From Hyphomicrobiales bacterium (lineage in GTDB: Bacteria; Pseudomonadota; Alphaproteobacteria; Rhizobiales; Beijerinckiaceae), in assembly GCA_930633495.1 (NCBI GenBank), contig CAKNFJ010000001.1, positions 2,043,001 through 2,107,000 on the forward strand: a stretch of DNA of 64,000 bases, in the 5' to 3' direction. Positions 1 through 9,632 of this stretch are shown here, one piece after another. The position numbers and the translations under genes were made by a program. The notes below the pieces were generated by a model, which had not been told where the DNA came from, ran no database searches, and saw only the letters and a program-made list of their open reading frames with translations. Each line of letters starts with the position of its first letter. Position 1 is the stretch's first letter.

Positions 1-1
1 G

Positions 2-469
2 AACCTGAAGGCGACGGCGGTGACGGACGAAACCAAGGCGCCCTTCATCAGCATCAGGTTCGCCGACGGCTCGACCTACGACCAGAGAGGCCGCGTCGAT
101 TTCGTCGATGTCTCGGTCGACCGGGCGACGGACACCGTGCTGGTACGCGCCAAGATACCCAATCCCGCCGGGCGCCTCATCGACGGAACGCTCGTGCGCG
201 TCACCGTCCAGGCCGACAAGCCCGAGGAAAAGGTGCTCGTCCCGCAATCGGCGCTGATCGCCGATCAGCAGGGCGGCTACGTCTTCGCGGTGGAAGACGG
301 CAAGGCCGTGGTCAAGCGCGTCAAGATCGGCGCCGAGATCGGCGCCTATGTCGTGGTCGAACAGGGCCTGGCCGGCAACGAGCAGATCGTCGTCGAAGGC
401 CTGCAGAACCTGCGGCCGGGATCGCCGGTCCTCGCCTCCCCCGTCACTCCGCCCGCCGGCCGGAGCTGA
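2..469 (+). CDS. RND efflux membrane fusion protein, C-terminal part (cut by window edge)
   Basis: This is the last 155 codons of a periplasmic adaptor (HlyD/AcrA family) that links an inner-membrane RND pump to an outer-membrane channel. The reading frame is open to the left edge, so the start lies outside. The visible part fits the beta-barrel and membrane-proximal domains: an [21 protein letters not shown] stretch, then [17 protein letters not shown] and a terminal [13 protein letters not shown]. These are the usual AcrA/MexA family signatures. The stop is 4 bases before the pump gene, so the two are co-transcribed. No outer-membrane factor gene follows, so the pair probably uses a channel encoded elsewhere. 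The family call is firm; the substrate is unknown. Confidence 0.9.
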   Translation, partial: NLKATAVTDETKAPFISIRFADGSTYDQRGRVDFVDVSVDRATDTVLVRAKIPNPAGRLIDGTLVRVTVQADKPEEKVLVPQSALIADQQGGYVFAVEDGKAVVKRVKIGAEIGAYVVVEQGLAGNEQIVVEGLQNLRPGSPVLASPVTPPAGRS

Positions 470-473
470 GCCG

Positions 474-3400
474 ATGTTCACCTCCGTCTTCGTCGATCGG
501 CCACGCCTGGCCATCGTCATCGCGCTCGTCACCACGATCGCGGGCCTGCTGTCGCTCCTCGCCATCCCCGTCGCGCAGTATCCCGATATCGTCCCGCCCC
601 AGGTTTCGGTGACGGCGTCCTATCCCGGCGCCTCGGCGGCGGTGATCGAGCAGACGGTCGCCCAGCCGCTCGAGGCCCAGATCGTCGGCACGGACAAGAT
701 GCTCTACATGAAGAGCGTCAGCGGCAATGACGGCAGCTACTCGCTGCTGGTCTCGTTCGAGCTCGGTACGAACCCCGACATCAACAGCGTCAACGTCAAC
801 AACCGGGTGCAGGTCGCGCTGTCGAAGCTGCCGCAGGAGGTGCAGCGCAACGGCGTGACGGTGAAGAAGAAGTCCTCCGCGCTGCTTGGTGTGATCGCCG
901 TCTACGCGCCCAAGAACAATTACGACACGCTGTTCGTCTCGAACTACGTCACCATCAACCTGCTCGACTCGATCCGCTCGACGCCCGGCGTCGGCGACGC
1001 GGCACTGTTCGGGGCGCAGGATTATTCGATGCGGGCCTGGATCCGCACCGACAACCTGACCGGCCTCAACCTGACGACCGGCGACATCATCAACGCCATC
1101 CAGTCCCAGAACACGCAGGCCGCCGTCGGACGCATCGGCGCGCGCCCGATCGCGGACGACCAGCAGCTGCAGCTCAACATCCAGACCAAGGGCCGCCTCT
1201 CTTCGCCGGAGGAGTTCGGCAAGATCGTGCTGCGCACCAACCCGGACGGCTCGATCCTGCGGCTCTCGGATGTCGCGCGCCTCGAACTCGGCGCAGCCAA
1301 TCTCGACCGCGACACGCGGCTGAACGGAGGCCCCGCCGTGCTGATCGGCGTCTACCAGTCGCCCGGCGCCAATGCCATCGCCGCGCTCGACGCGGTGAAG
1401 AAGACCGTGGGCGATCTGTCGAAAGCCTTCCCGGAAGGCCTGGAGTGGAAGGTCACCTACGACCCGACCGCCTTCGTCGAGGCGACGATCCACGAGGTAC
1501 AGAAGACGCTGATCGAGGCCTTCGTCTTGGTCGTCCTCGTCGTCTTCCTGTTCCTGGGCAATTTCCGCGCGACGCTGATCCCGACCATCGCGGTGCCGGT
1601 CAGCCTGATCGGCGCCTTCGTCGTGCTCAATGCGATCGGCTATTCCGCCAATACGGTGTCGCTGCTGGCCGTGGTGCTGGCGATCGGCATCGTCGTCGAC
1701 GACGCGATCGTGGTGATCGAGAATGTCGAGCGCGTGATGGAGGAGCATCCGGACCTCACCCCGGCCGAGGCGACCAAGAAGGCGATGAGCGAGATCGTGG
1801 CGCCGATCATCGCGATCACGCTGGTGCTGCTCTCGGTCTTCGTTCCGGTCGCCTTCATCCCCGGCATCTCGGGCGAGCTGTTCCGGCAATTCGCCGTCAC
1901 CGTGGCGGTGGCGATGGTGCTGTCCGCCATCAATGCGCTGACGCTGTCGCCGGCGCTCTGCGCCGTGCTGCTCAAACGCCATGAAGGGCAGCGGCACGGG
2001 CCGATCGCCCGCCTGATGAGCGGGATCGACTGGGTGCGCGACCGCTACGGCTCCGCCGTCGCACGCCTGGTGCGGATTTCCTTCATCAGCCTGATTCTGA
2101 CAGCGGCCTTCGGTGCCGGAATCTATGGGATGAGCCGCATCACGCCGACCGGCTTCCTGCCCGACGACGACCAGGGCGCCTTCTTCATCGTCGCGCAATT
2201 GCCCGACGGCGCCTCGATCGGCCGCACCTCCACCGCCATGATGCAGGTCGAGGGCATCCTGAAGACCGAAAGCGCGATCGCGGACTATTCCACCGTCATC
2301 GGCCTCAACTTCCTCGACAACTACTCGCAGCCGAACGCCGCCTTCGTGATGGTGTCGCTGAAGCCCTTCGACCAGCGGCCGGGCCGCGAGGATTCCGCCG
2401 AAGCCATCATCGCCCGCCTGTCGCAGAAGCTGCGTGCCGTGCGCGAAGGCAATGTGGTGGCGCTCGCGCCGCCGCCGATCATCGGCCTCGGCAATGGCGG
2501 CGGCTTCAGCTATGTCGTGATGGACATGGGCACGTCCGACCCCAAGGCCCTCGGACGGGCGCTGCGGGGCCTCACCATCGCGGCCAATCAGGATCCGCAA
2601 TTGCGGCGGGTCTTCTCGACCTTCTCGGATTCGGCGCCGTCGATCTATCTCGACATCGACCGGGACAAGGTCCAGATTCTCGGCGTCGAACTCAGCAACG
2701 TCTTCCAGGCGCTGCAGGCCTCGCTGGGCGGCTACTACGTCAACGACATGAACCTGTTCGGCCGTACCTGGCAGGTCCAGGTCCAGGCCGACGGCGCCGA
2801 TCGCGCCTCGGTCGACGACATCTATCGCATCAACGTCCGCAGCCGCGCCGGCGACATGATCCCGCTGCGCAGCTTCGTCGAAGCGAAGGTCGTGGTCGGG
2901 CCGCAGGCGCTGATCCGCTACAACAACCGCCTTGCGGTCACACTGCAGGGATCGCCGGCGCCAGGCGTGTCCTCCGGCGCGGCGCTGGCGGCGATGGAAG
3001 CCGTCTCGGCCAAGACCCTGCCGTCCAACTATCGCGGTGCCTGGACCGACGTGTCCTTCCAGGAGAAGCGCGCCGAGGGACAGACCGGGATCATCCTCGC
3101 CTTCGCGCTGCTCTTCGCCTATCTCTTCCTCGTCGCGCTCTATGAGAGCTGGACGATCCCCGTGCCGGTTCTGCTCTCGGTCGCGGTCGGCCTGCTCGGC
3201 GCCTTCGTGGCGATCGTCGTCGCCAGGCTGACGCTCGATCTCTATGCCCAGATCGGCATCGTGGTGCTGATCGGCCTCGCGGCCAAGAACGGCATCCTGA
3301 TCGTCGAGTTCGCCAAGGAGATGCGCGAGAAGGGGCACCCGCTGCTTCACGCGGCCACGGAGGGGGCGCGCCTGCGCTTCCGCCCGGTGATGATGACCTC

Positions 3401-3635
3401 CTTCGCCTTCATCCTCGGCCTGCTGCCGCTCGTCATCGCCGAGGGGCCGGCGATGCTGGCGCGGCGCAATGTCAGCACGCCCGTCTTCGGCGGCATGCTG
3501 GCTGCGGCCTTCATCGGGATCTTCGTCATCCCGGCGCTCTATGTGGTGTTCCAGTCGCTGCGCGAGCGCCTGCGGCCATCCACCCGGCCGGTGGAGAAGC
3601 CCGCCGAGGCAGGTGGCGGGCACGGCGCCGCGTGA
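474..3635 (+). CDS. RND multidrug efflux permease, HAE-1 (AcrB/MexB) family
   Basis: This is a proton-driven inner-membrane drug exporter of 1053 residues, the normal length for AcrB-type pumps. The frame is open further upstream, but the ATG at 474 gives the canonical N-terminus ([17 protein letters not shown]) and follows the adaptor stop by 4 bases. The first transmembrane helix is at about residues 9-30. The paired proton-relay aspartates are visible in [13 protein letters not shown] (about D409/D410), and the TM10 lysine region reads [16 protein letters not shown]. Two large periplasmic loops follow TM1 and TM7, as in the family. It forms a tripartite pump with the adaptor at 2-469. Substrates cannot be told from sequence. 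Confidence 0.95.
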   Translation: MFTSVFVDRPRLAIVIALVTTIAGLLSLLAIPVAQYPDIVPPQVSVTASYPGASAAVIEQTVAQPLEAQIVGTDKMLYMKSVSGNDGSYSLLVSFELGTNPDINSVNVNNRVQVALSKLPQEVQRNGVTVKKKSSALLGVIAVYAPKNNYDTLFVSNYVTINLLDSIRSTPGVGDAALFGAQDYSMRAWIRTDNLTGLNLTTGDIINAIQSQNTQAAVGRIGARPIADDQQLQLNIQTKGRLSSPEEFGKIVLRTNPDGSILRLSDVARLELGAANLDRDTRLNGGPAVLIGVYQSPGANAIAALDAVKKTVGDLSKAFPEGLEWKVTYDPTAFVEATIHEVQKTLIEAFVLVVLVVFLFLGNFRATLIPTIAVPVSLIGAFVVLNAIGYSANTVSLLAVVLAIGIVVDDAIVVIENVERVMEEHPDLTPAEATKKAMSEIVAPIIAITLVLLSVFVPVAFIPGISGELFRQFAVTVAVAMVLSAINALTLSPALCAVLLKRHEGQRHGPIARLMSGIDWVRDRYGSAVARLVRISFISLILTAAFGAGIYGMSRITPTGFLPDDDQGAFFIVAQLPDGASIGRTSTAMMQVEGILKTESAIADYSTVIGLNFLDNYSQPNAAFVMVSLKPFDQRPGREDSAEAIIARLSQKLRAVREGNVVALAPPPIIGLGNGGGFSYVVMDMGTSDPKALGRALRGLTIAANQDPQLRRVFSTFSDSAPSIYLDIDRDKVQILGVELSNVFQALQASLGGYYVNDMNLFGRTWQVQVQADGADRASVDDIYRINVRSRAGDMIPLRSFVEAKVVVGPQALIRYNNRLAVTLQGSPAPGVSSGAALAAMEAVSAKTLPSNYRGAWTDVSFQEKRAEGQTGIILAFALLFAYLFLVALYESWTIPVPVLLSVAVGLLGAFVAIVVARLTLDLYAQIGIVVLIGLAAKNGILIVEFAKEMREKGHPLLHAATEGARLRFRPVMMTSFAFILGLLPLVIAEGPAMLARRNVSTPVFGGMLAAAFIGIFVIPALYVVFQSLRERLRPSTRPVEKPAEAGGGHGAA

Positions 3636-3670
3636 CCCCGATCGCGCCGCGCCAGCGACAGGCTTAAGGA

Positions 3671-3705
3671 GCCGGCCCTTGGCGTCGCGACGCTTGGGGG
3701 CCGGC
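3671..3705. terminator. Hairpin between convergent genes, likely bidirectional terminator
   Basis: GCCGGCCC (3671-3678) pairs with GGGCCGGC (3698-3705). The loop contains a second perfect palindrome, GCGTCGCGACGC (3682-3693). It lies between the stop of the efflux permease and the stop of the convergent L,D-transpeptidase. There is no T-run, so intrinsic termination is inferred from the position and stem strength. Confidence 0.45.
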
Positions 3706-3707
3706 CC

Positions 3708-4265
3708 TCACCGCAACACGACGACCCTGGTTCCGATCCGGGCCCGGTCGTAGAGATCGATGACGTCGCGATTGGTCATCCGGATGCAGCCCGACGAGAC
3801 CGCAGCGCCGATCGTGTCCGGCTCGTTCGATCCGTGGATGCGGTAGAGGCTCGACCCGAGATAGAGCGCGCGCGCACCGAGCGGGTTGTCCATCCCGCCG
3901 GCCATGTGGCGCGGCAGGTCCGGCCGGCGTTTCAGCATCTGGGCCGGCGGGCGCCAATCCGGCCATTCACGCTTCATGGTGACCGTCTTGGTGCCGGACC
4001 AGCTGAAGCCCTGCCGCCCAACTCCGACGCCGTAACGCAGCGCCTGCCCCCGACCGAGGACATAGTAGAGCCGCCGCTGGCTCGTCGAGATCACGATGGT
4101 GCCGGGGGCCTGCGAACCGGTCCACGACACCACCTGACGGGGGACCGGCTGCTCGCTGAAGATGTTCAGGAAGTCCGCGAGGCCGCGGCTGAAGGCATTG
4201 GTATAGGCCTGCGCGGGCGCTGAAAGCGTCAGAAGCCCGGCGGCGAGAAGTATGGCGCGTAGCAT
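3708..4265 (-). CDS. L,D-transpeptidase (YkuD family), exported
   Basis: A periplasmic cysteine transpeptidase that makes 3-3 peptidoglycan cross-links or attaches proteins to peptidoglycan. It has 185 residues. A signal peptide is visible (LLAAGLLTLSAPAQA, cleavage near residue 20). The YkuD domain spans about residues 55-185 and carries the catalytic signature: H144 in YRIHGSNEPD and C160 in SSGCIRMTN. The length fits the short alphaproteobacterial ErfK/YbiS/YcfS/YnhG-type enzymes. It is transcribed toward the efflux gene and separated from it by a strong hairpin. It is probably monocistronic. Confidence 0.93.
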   Translation of the reverse strand: MLRAILLAAGLLTLSAPAQAYTNAFSRGLADFLNIFSEQPVPRQVVSWTGSQAPGTIVISTSQRRLYYVLGRGQALRYGVGVGRQGFSWSGTKTVTMKREWPDWRPPAQMLKRRPDLPRHMAGGMDNPLGARALYLGSSLYRIHGSNEPDTIGAAVSSGCIRMTNRDVIDLYDRARIGTRVVVLR

Positions 4266-4355
4266 GATCGTCCCTGCGGCGCCCCCCGCCCCGATTTAAG
4301 GGGAAGACGGAAATCGAGGTCAAGGCATGATCTCCCGCCCGGGAGCCGGCCCGCC

Positions 4356-6026
4356 TCAGCCGATCAGCTTGACCATGCCGACAACCACCGGGCCCATCAG
4401 CGGCAGCAGGACGTTCGAGATGGCATAGGTCACCGTATAGCCGATGACCGGCGTCGAATTGCCCGCAAGGGAGACCAGCGCACTGATCGAGGGCGTGCTG
4501 CAGTGCTGGCCGGCGATGGCGCCGAGCAGGATCGGCGCCTCGATCTTCAGGAGGTGGTGGCCGATATAGAGGGAGATCAATCCCGGCACCGCGGAAACCA
4601 GGATCGCCAGAACCGGCAGCATGAGGCCGTATTGCTTGAGGAGAGCCAGGGCATCGGGCCCGACCGAGAGCCCGATCGCCGCGATGAAGGTCGCGAGGCC
4701 GAAATCCTTCATAAACTCGGCCGCCGCGGGCGGGATGGCCCCAAACTGGGGCCGGTGCATATGCAGCCAACCGAAGACGAGCCCCGAGATGAGCGCGCCT
4801 CCCCCGGTGCCCAGCGTCAGATTGAGCGGCCCGACCTGAATGGCGAGCTCACCCAGCGCCAGTCCCACGACCACCCCGAAGCCGAGCAGGACGAAATCGG
4901 TCGCCGAGACGACCGGCAACAGATGCCCGAGCTCGGAAGCGGCGCGGGTGATCGCGTCTTCCGATCCGTAGAGCGTGAGGATATCGCCCTGCTCCAGCAC
5001 CGTGCCGGGCAGGGCCGGAATGCCCTGACCAAGGCGGCGCACGCGGGAGATGAAGACGCCGCGCCGCTGCTCGTCGCCGGCCAGCCGGCGCAGGTCGCGG
5101 ATGCGCAGGCCCGTCACCTCGCGGCGGACCAGCACGACCTGGCGCTCGACCAGCGGAACGTTGTCCCCCGCCGGCATCGGCACTTCCGCGCCGAGGCGCT
5201 CGCTGATCGCGATGACCGAACGGCGCCGCCCGATGACAAGGACGACATCATCGGCTTCGAGCCGGGTATCGGGCGTCGCCTTGCTGAAACCGGAGGCGCG
5301 GCCGACCTGTTCGATGGTGACGACGCCATTGACGCTGTTCTCGAAGGCTCCCACCGTTCCGCCGCCGATCGGCCCGGCGCGGAAGGCCCGCGAGACGATC
5401 TCCGGCACCCCTCCGTTCTCCTTGCCGTTGTCGCCCTCGTCCCCGAGCTCCCGCGCCAGCGCGGCGGCGGCCTCGCGCAGATCGATGCCGAGGAGCAGCG
5501 GAGCGATCTGCGTCGTGAAGACCACGATGGCGACGAGCCCGAACAGATAGGTCACGCTGTAGGCCGTCGCCATGTTGCCCTGCAGCCGCGATATCTCCTG
5601 GGCAGGCAGAGCCAGGCGGCCGATCGCATCCGAGGCGGTGCCGAGGACGGCGGATTCCGTCGCGGCGCCGGCAAACAGGCCCGATGCGGTGCCGACATCC
5701 AGTTTGAACAACAACACCGCGAGCGCAACGAGAACCAGCACCGTGCCGACTTCGACGAAAGACAGGACGCCGTAACGAAGCCCGCCGCGAATATTGTTGA
5801 AGAACTGCGGCCCCGCCGTGAAGCCGAGCGCATAGATGAACAGCGCGAAGGCGACGTTCTTCAGATCGGGGCTGATGGTCACGCCGAGCTGCCCGAGCGC
5901 CAGGGCCACGAACAAGGTTCCGCAGACGCCGCCGACCCGCACGGGGCCAACCCTGATCCGTCCGATCAGGTAGCCGATGGCGAGCGACAGGAAGAGGGCG
6001 ACGACCGGCTGTGTGACGAACGACAC
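4356..6026 (-). CDS. AspT/YidE/YbjL-type transporter with two RCK_C domains
   Basis: An inner-membrane protein of the aspartate:alanine antiporter superfamily, about 556 residues from the GTG at 6026. An N-terminal block of hydrophobic segments (about residues 5-180) is followed by two TrkA-C/RCK regulatory domains (about 200-370) and a second hydrophobic block. This is the duplicated-half layout of the family. The frame stays open to a TTG at 6137, but those extra 37 residues are low-complexity and unlike a family N-terminus. The GTG start gives the usual length and begins VSFVTQPVVALFLSLAIGYLIG. Substrate is unknown; AspT relatives exchange dicarboxylates or amino acids. The start is less certain than the family. 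Confidence 0.85.
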   Translation of the reverse strand: MSFVTQPVVALFLSLAIGYLIGRIRVGPVRVGGVCGTLFVALALGQLGVTISPDLKNVAFALFIYALGFTAGPQFFNNIRGGLRYGVLSFVEVGTVLVLVALAVLLFKLDVGTASGLFAGAATESAVLGTASDAIGRLALPAQEISRLQGNMATAYSVTYLFGLVAIVVFTTQIAPLLLGIDLREAAAALARELGDEGDNGKENGGVPEIVSRAFRAGPIGGGTVGAFENSVNGVVTIEQVGRASGFSKATPDTRLEADDVVLVIGRRRSVIAISERLGAEVPMPAGDNVPLVERQVVLVRREVTGLRIRDLRRLAGDEQRRGVFISRVRRLGQGIPALPGTVLEQGDILTLYGSEDAITRAASELGHLLPVVSATDFVLLGFGVVVGLALGELAIQVGPLNLTLGTGGGALISGLVFGWLHMHRPQFGAIPPAAAEFMKDFGLATFIAAIGLSVGPDALALLKQYGLMLPVLAILVSAVPGLISLYIGHHLLKIEAPILLGAIAGQHCSTPSISALVSLAGNSTPVIGYTVTYAISNVLLPLMGPVVVGMVKLIG

Positions 6027-6175
6027 GACGGCACCCGGATCAGACGACGGATGGCACGGATTATTCGTTGCCGGACCGAAAATCGCAAGGGCGGCGGCGG
6101 CGCCGCCTCTGGCATCCCTCGCCGGAGTGTGAACCAATGGGTGAAGGCGACAACAAATTTTCGCGGAGCAGCCCC

Positions 6176-6204
6176 TTGCAGATATTTTAAGCTTGAAACA
6201 TTAT
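6176..6204 (+). promoter_or_regulatory. Promoter with palindromic operator before the ABC importer operon
   Basis: A -35-like TTGCAG (6176-6181) and a -10-like CATTAT (6199-6204) are 17 bases apart. The spacer is filled by a near-palindrome, TATTTTAAGCTTGAAACA (6183-6200), in which 14 of 18 positions match its own reverse complement. The same element recurs at 13244-13261 before the flavin monooxygenase. A repressor bound here would block RNA polymerase. The length and symmetry suit a MarR-type dimer, but no such regulator is in the window. Confidence 0.6.
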
Positions 6205-6282
6205 AGGCTCATGCGGGCCACAGAAGTCCGAGGGAACCTGGCCGCGCATCATTTTCGTTCGTTCGTCCCCGGGAGGGCATCG

Positions 6283-7455
6283 ATGACGACTTTCAAACTG
6301 GCTCTGGCGCTCGGCTGCGGCACGCTGGCGCTTTCAATCGCATCCGCTCAGGCACAGGAACCGATGAAGATCGGCGTGGTCAGCGTTCTGACCGGGCCGG
6401 GAGCAGCGCTCGGCCAGCAGGTCCGCGACGGCTTCCAGCTCGCTGTCGACAAGAATGGCGGCAAGCTCGGCGGCGTGCCGGTTAAGATCACCGTGATCGA
6501 CGACGAGCTCAAGCCCGACGTCGCGGTCGACCGGGTGCGAACCTATGTCGAGACCGAGAAGCCGGCCTTCGTCGTCGGCCCGGTGTTCTCGAACATCCTC
6601 GGCGCCATCGCCAAGCCCGTGCTCGATTCCGGCGCTTTCCTGATCAGCCCGAATGCCGGCCCGTCGACCATGGCGGGCAAGGCCTGCAACAAGAACTTCT
6701 TCGTCACCTCCTACCAGAACGACCAGGTGCACGAGGTCCTCGGCAAATACGCGCAGGACCAGAAGTACAAGACCGCCTACATCATCGCACCGAACTACCA
6801 GGCCGGTAAGGACTCGCTCGCCGGCTTCAAGCGCTATTTCAAGGGCGAGATCGTCGACGAGGTCTATGCGCCGCTGAACGCGATGGATTTCTCGGCCGAC
6901 CTCGCCAAGATCGCCTCCGCGAAGCCGGACGTGGTCTTCGCCTTCCTGCCCGGCGGCCTCGGCGTCAACTTCGTCAAGCAATGGTCGCAGGCCGGCCTGC
7001 AGGGCAAGATCCCCTTCCTCTCCGCCTTCACGGTCGATGAATCGACCCTGCCGGCGCAGCAGGACGCCGCGGTCGGCCTCTATGGCGGCATGACCTGGGC
7101 GCCCAACATGGACAACCCGCAGACCAAGGCGTTCGTCCAGGCCTATGAGGCGGCCTACAAGATCGTGCCCGGCTCCTATGCCCAGCAGGCCTATGACGCC
7201 GCGATGCTGATCGATTCCGCCGTGAAGGCAGCCGGCGGTGCGGGCGACAAGGACAAGCTGCGCGGGGCGATCAAGAAGGCGGACTTCACCTCGCTGCGCG
7301 GCAAGTTCAAGTTCAACACCAACGGTTATCCGATCCAGGACTTCTACCTCGTCAAGGTCGCCAAGCGGCCCGACGGCAAATTCCAGACCGAGATCGCGGA
7401 GAAGGTGTTCGCCGACTACGCCGATCCGCACGCCAAGGATTGCGTGCTGAAGTGA
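6283..7455 (+). CDS. Branched-chain-amino-acid-type ABC transporter, substrate-binding protein
   Basis: A periplasmic binding protein of the LivJ/Leu-Ile-Val class (type I fold), 390 residues. The chosen ATG has GGGAGG (6271-6276) seven bases upstream and gives a clean signal peptide (MTTFKLALALGCG...SAQAQ). An upstream in-frame TTG at 6193 would overlap the promoter. The mature protein begins MKIGVVSVLTGPGAALGQQ, the usual ligand-pocket start. Proteins of this subgroup linked to aromatic or heterocyclic degradation genes often bind aromatic acids rather than leucine. The neighbouring cupin and flavin monooxygenase suggest that here, but this is inference. Confidence 0.92.
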   Translation: MTTFKLALALGCGTLALSIASAQAQEPMKIGVVSVLTGPGAALGQQVRDGFQLAVDKNGGKLGGVPVKITVIDDELKPDVAVDRVRTYVETEKPAFVVGPVFSNILGAIAKPVLDSGAFLISPNAGPSTMAGKACNKNFFVTSYQNDQVHEVLGKYAQDQKYKTAYIIAPNYQAGKDSLAGFKRYFKGEIVDEVYAPLNAMDFSADLAKIASAKPDVVFAFLPGGLGVNFVKQWSQAGLQGKIPFLSAFTVDESTLPAQQDAAVGLYGGMTWAPNMDNPQTKAFVQAYEAAYKIVPGSYAQQAYDAAMLIDSAVKAAGGAGDKDKLRGAIKKADFTSLRGKFKFNTNGYPIQDFYLVKVAKRPDGKFQTEIAEKVFADYADPHAKDCVLK

Positions 7456-7475
7456 GGGCGCGAGAACCGCGGGAA

Positions 7476-7681
7476 ACCCCTCTCCTGCACCGAAGTCGGC
7501 TGTTGTCGACTTCGGCATTTCAGGTGCTCATCTCGGGCGAGCCCGAGATGAGTTGAGAGGGGCAGGGGTGAGGTGTAGGCCGCTGGACCAGTTGGCACGC
7601 CTCCATCGCTGCTGCGGTCAGGTCTCGGCTAAAGCGTCCTATGGCCTACCCCTCACCCTGCCCTCTCCCTCCGGGAGAGGG
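7476..7681. repeat. Composite palindromic intergenic repeat (BIME/REP-like)
   Basis: The gap between the binding-protein and permease genes is packed with nested inverted repeats. CCGAAGTCG (7490-7498) pairs with CGACTTCGG (7507-7515). CTCATCTCGGGC (7527-7538) pairs perfectly with GCCCGAGATGAG (7541-7552). CCCTCTCCC (7661-7669) pairs with GGGAGAGGG (7673-7681). The 21-base segment at 7561-7581 is close to the reverse complement of 7643-7662. This looks like a dispersed chromosomal repeat. In this position it could stabilise or attenuate the transcript so that more binding protein than permease is made. Confidence 0.75.
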
Positions 7682-7719
7682 TTCCCCGCGCTTCTGCGAA
7701 TGAGCGACCGCGCAAAGCC

Positions 7720-8646
7720 ATGACAACCAGCCTCCTGATCGTCCAGCTCCTCAACGGCCTCCAGTTCGGCATCCTGCTGTTTCTGGTCGCGGCCGGGCTG
7801 ACGCTGGTCTTCGGCGTGATGGACTTCATCAACCTGGCCCATGGCGTCCAGTACATGCTGGGCGCCTATCTCGCCGTCACTTTCGTCGGCCTGACCGGCT
7901 CGTTCATGCTGGGGCTCGTGCTCGCACTCGCCGCCGCGCTGCTGCTTGGCCTCGCCTTCGAGTTCCTGGTCTTCCGCCACCTCTATGAGCGCGACCATCT
8001 CGATCAGGTCCTGGCGACCTTCGGGCTGATCCTGCTGCTCAACCAGGCGGTGAAGATGATCTGGGGCGCGGCGCCGCTCTCGGTGCCGGTGCCGGAATTC
8101 CTCTCCGGCAATGTCCAGTTGCTCGGCGGCGTGCTCTATCCGACCTATCGCTTCGCGCTAATCGGGGCGGGCCTCGGCGTCGGAGCGCTGCTCTGGTTCA
8201 TCGTCGAGAAGACGCGGACCGGCATGCTGCTGCGAGCCGGTGCCTCCAATGCGCCGATGGTCTCTGCGCTCGGCGTCGACATCCGCAAGCTGTTCATGGT
8301 GGTCTTCGCCTTCGGCACCATGCTCGCCGGCTTCGCCGGCGTGATGGCGGCGCCGATCCTCTCGGTCGAACCCGGCATGGGCGACACCGTGCTGATCCTC
8401 GCCTTCGTCGTCATCGTCGTCGGCGGCATCGGCTCGATCCGCGGCGCCTTCGTCGGCGCGCTGATCGTCGGGCTCGTCGACACGCTCGGCCGCTCCTTCA
8501 TGAACGACCTGCTCAGGTTGTTCATGGCGCCGGCCTCGGCCCGTGCGACCGGCGCGGCCCTGTCCTCCATGCTGATCTATCTGGTGATGGCCGCGGTGCT
8601 GTTCGTCCGCCCCGAAGGCCTGCTCCCGGCAAAGGGGCGCTCATGA
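7720..8646 (+). CDS. ABC transporter permease, LivH type
   Basis: One of two inner-membrane permeases of the importer that starts at 6283. It has 308 residues and about eight hydrophobic segments. The family-typical start region is visible (LLIVQLLNGLQFGILLFLVA, then GLTLVFGVMDFINLAHG), and the cytoplasmic coupling region reads TRTGMLLRAGASNAPMVSALGVD. The ATG at 7720 gives the expected N-terminus. It overlaps the next gene by four bases (ATGA), so the two permeases are translationally coupled. It belongs to the hydrophobic/aromatic amino-acid-type family; the substrate is not fixed by the sequence. Confidence 0.93.
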   Translation: MTTSLLIVQLLNGLQFGILLFLVAAGLTLVFGVMDFINLAHGVQYMLGAYLAVTFVGLTGSFMLGLVLALAAALLLGLAFEFLVFRHLYERDHLDQVLATFGLILLLNQAVKMIWGAAPLSVPVPEFLSGNVQLLGGVLYPTYRFALIGAGLGVGALLWFIVEKTRTGMLLRAGASNAPMVSALGVDIRKLFMVVFAFGTMLAGFAGVMAAPILSVEPGMGDTVLILAFVVIVVGGIGSIRGAFVGALIVGLVDTLGRSFMNDLLRLFMAPASARATGAALSSMLIYLVMAAVLFVRPEGLLPAKGRS

Positions 8647-9632
8647 GCGCGCTCGGCACCTCCGCCCCGCTCGCGCGGCCCGCCGCGCCCGCCCTGCGCC
8701 GGCTCGCGCCGCTCGTCATCCTCGGCCTGCTGGCCTTTCTGCCGGTCGCAACCGCGCTCGGGCTGCCCGCCCATTGGCTGACGCTGGTGACGCGGGCGAT
8801 GATCTTCGCGATCGCCGCGCTCTCGCTCGACCTGATCCTCGGCGTCGGCGGCCTGGTTTCCTTCGGCCATGCCGCCTTCATCGGGATCGGCGCCTATGGC
8901 GCCGGCATCCTGATCACCGAGGGCCAGACCGAACTCCTGATCGCGCTGCCGGTCATCCTGATCGTCTGCGCCGTCTTCGCGGCGGTGACCGGCTATGTCT
9001 CGCTGCGCACGCGCGGCGTCGCCTTCATCATGATCACGCTCGCCTTCGGGCAGATGGCCTATTACTTCGCCCAGGCGCTCTCGGCCTATGGCGGCGACGA
9101 CGGGCTGACGCTCTACGAGAAGAGCACGCTGCTCGGCCGCGAGATCTTCGCCAGCCGCACCGGCTTCTACTACATCGCGCTCGGCACGCTGGCCTTCTGC
9201 TACTGGCTGGCGCGGCGGCTGGTCGCCTCGCGTTTCGGCCGCGTGCTGCGGGCTTCGCGCGAGAATGCGGTGCGCATCACGGTCACCGGCTACGATGTCG
9301 ACCATGTCCGGCTCGGTGCCTATGTGATCAGCGGCATGATGGCGGGCCTCTCCGGCTTCCTCCTCGCCAACCAGACCGATTTCGTCAGCCCGGCCTATAT
9401 GTCCTGGGCGCGCTCGGGCGAGCTGATCTTCATGGTCGTGCTCGGCGGCGTCGGCTCGCTCTATGGCGCGATCGTGGGCGCCATCGCCTTTCTGGCCGTG
9501 GAGGATGTGCTCTCCGGGCTGACCCAGAACTGGAAGGCGATCTTCGGCCCGATGATCGTGCTCTTCGTGCTGTTTACACGAGGCGGCATCGCCGGCCTTC
9601 TCGCCAAGCTGGGAGGGCCTCGCAATGGCTGA
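8643..9632 (+). CDS. ABC transporter permease, LivM type
   Basis: The second permease of the importer, 329 residues, with roughly nine hydrophobic segments. Family signatures are seen in SLDLILGVGGLVSFGHAAFIG and in the coupling segment FGRVLRASRENAVRITVTGYD. It starts inside the previous gene (ATGA overlap at 8643-8646) and ends 8 bases inside the ATPase gene that follows. This indicates tight co-translation of the membrane and ATPase parts. It should pair with the LivH-type protein to form the transmembrane channel. Confidence 0.93.
   Translation: MSALGTSAPLARPAAPALRRLAPLVILGLLAFLPVATALGLPAHWLTLVTRAMIFAIAALSLDLILGVGGLVSFGHAAFIGIGAYGAGILITEGQTELLIALPVILIVCAVFAAVTGYVSLRTRGVAFIMITLAFGQMAYYFAQALSAYGGDDGLTLYEKSTLLGREIFASRTGFYYIALGTLAFCYWLARRLVASRFGRVLRASRENAVRITVTGYDVDHVRLGAYVISGMMAGLSGFLLANQTDFVSPAYMSWARSGELIFMVVLGGVGSLYGAIVGAIAFLAVEDVLSGLTQNWKAIFGPMIVLFVLFTRGGIAGLLAKLGGPRNG

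Noticed and set aside
444..3623. 1059-codon open frame opposite the efflux permease, and similar long antisense frames (for example 4503-6206 and 53528-55588)
   Set aside because: They mirror real genes in very GC-rich DNA, where stops are rare on the opposite strand. Their proteins are low-complexity (Arg/His/Asp-rich) with no recognisable motif, and the sense genes are well supported.
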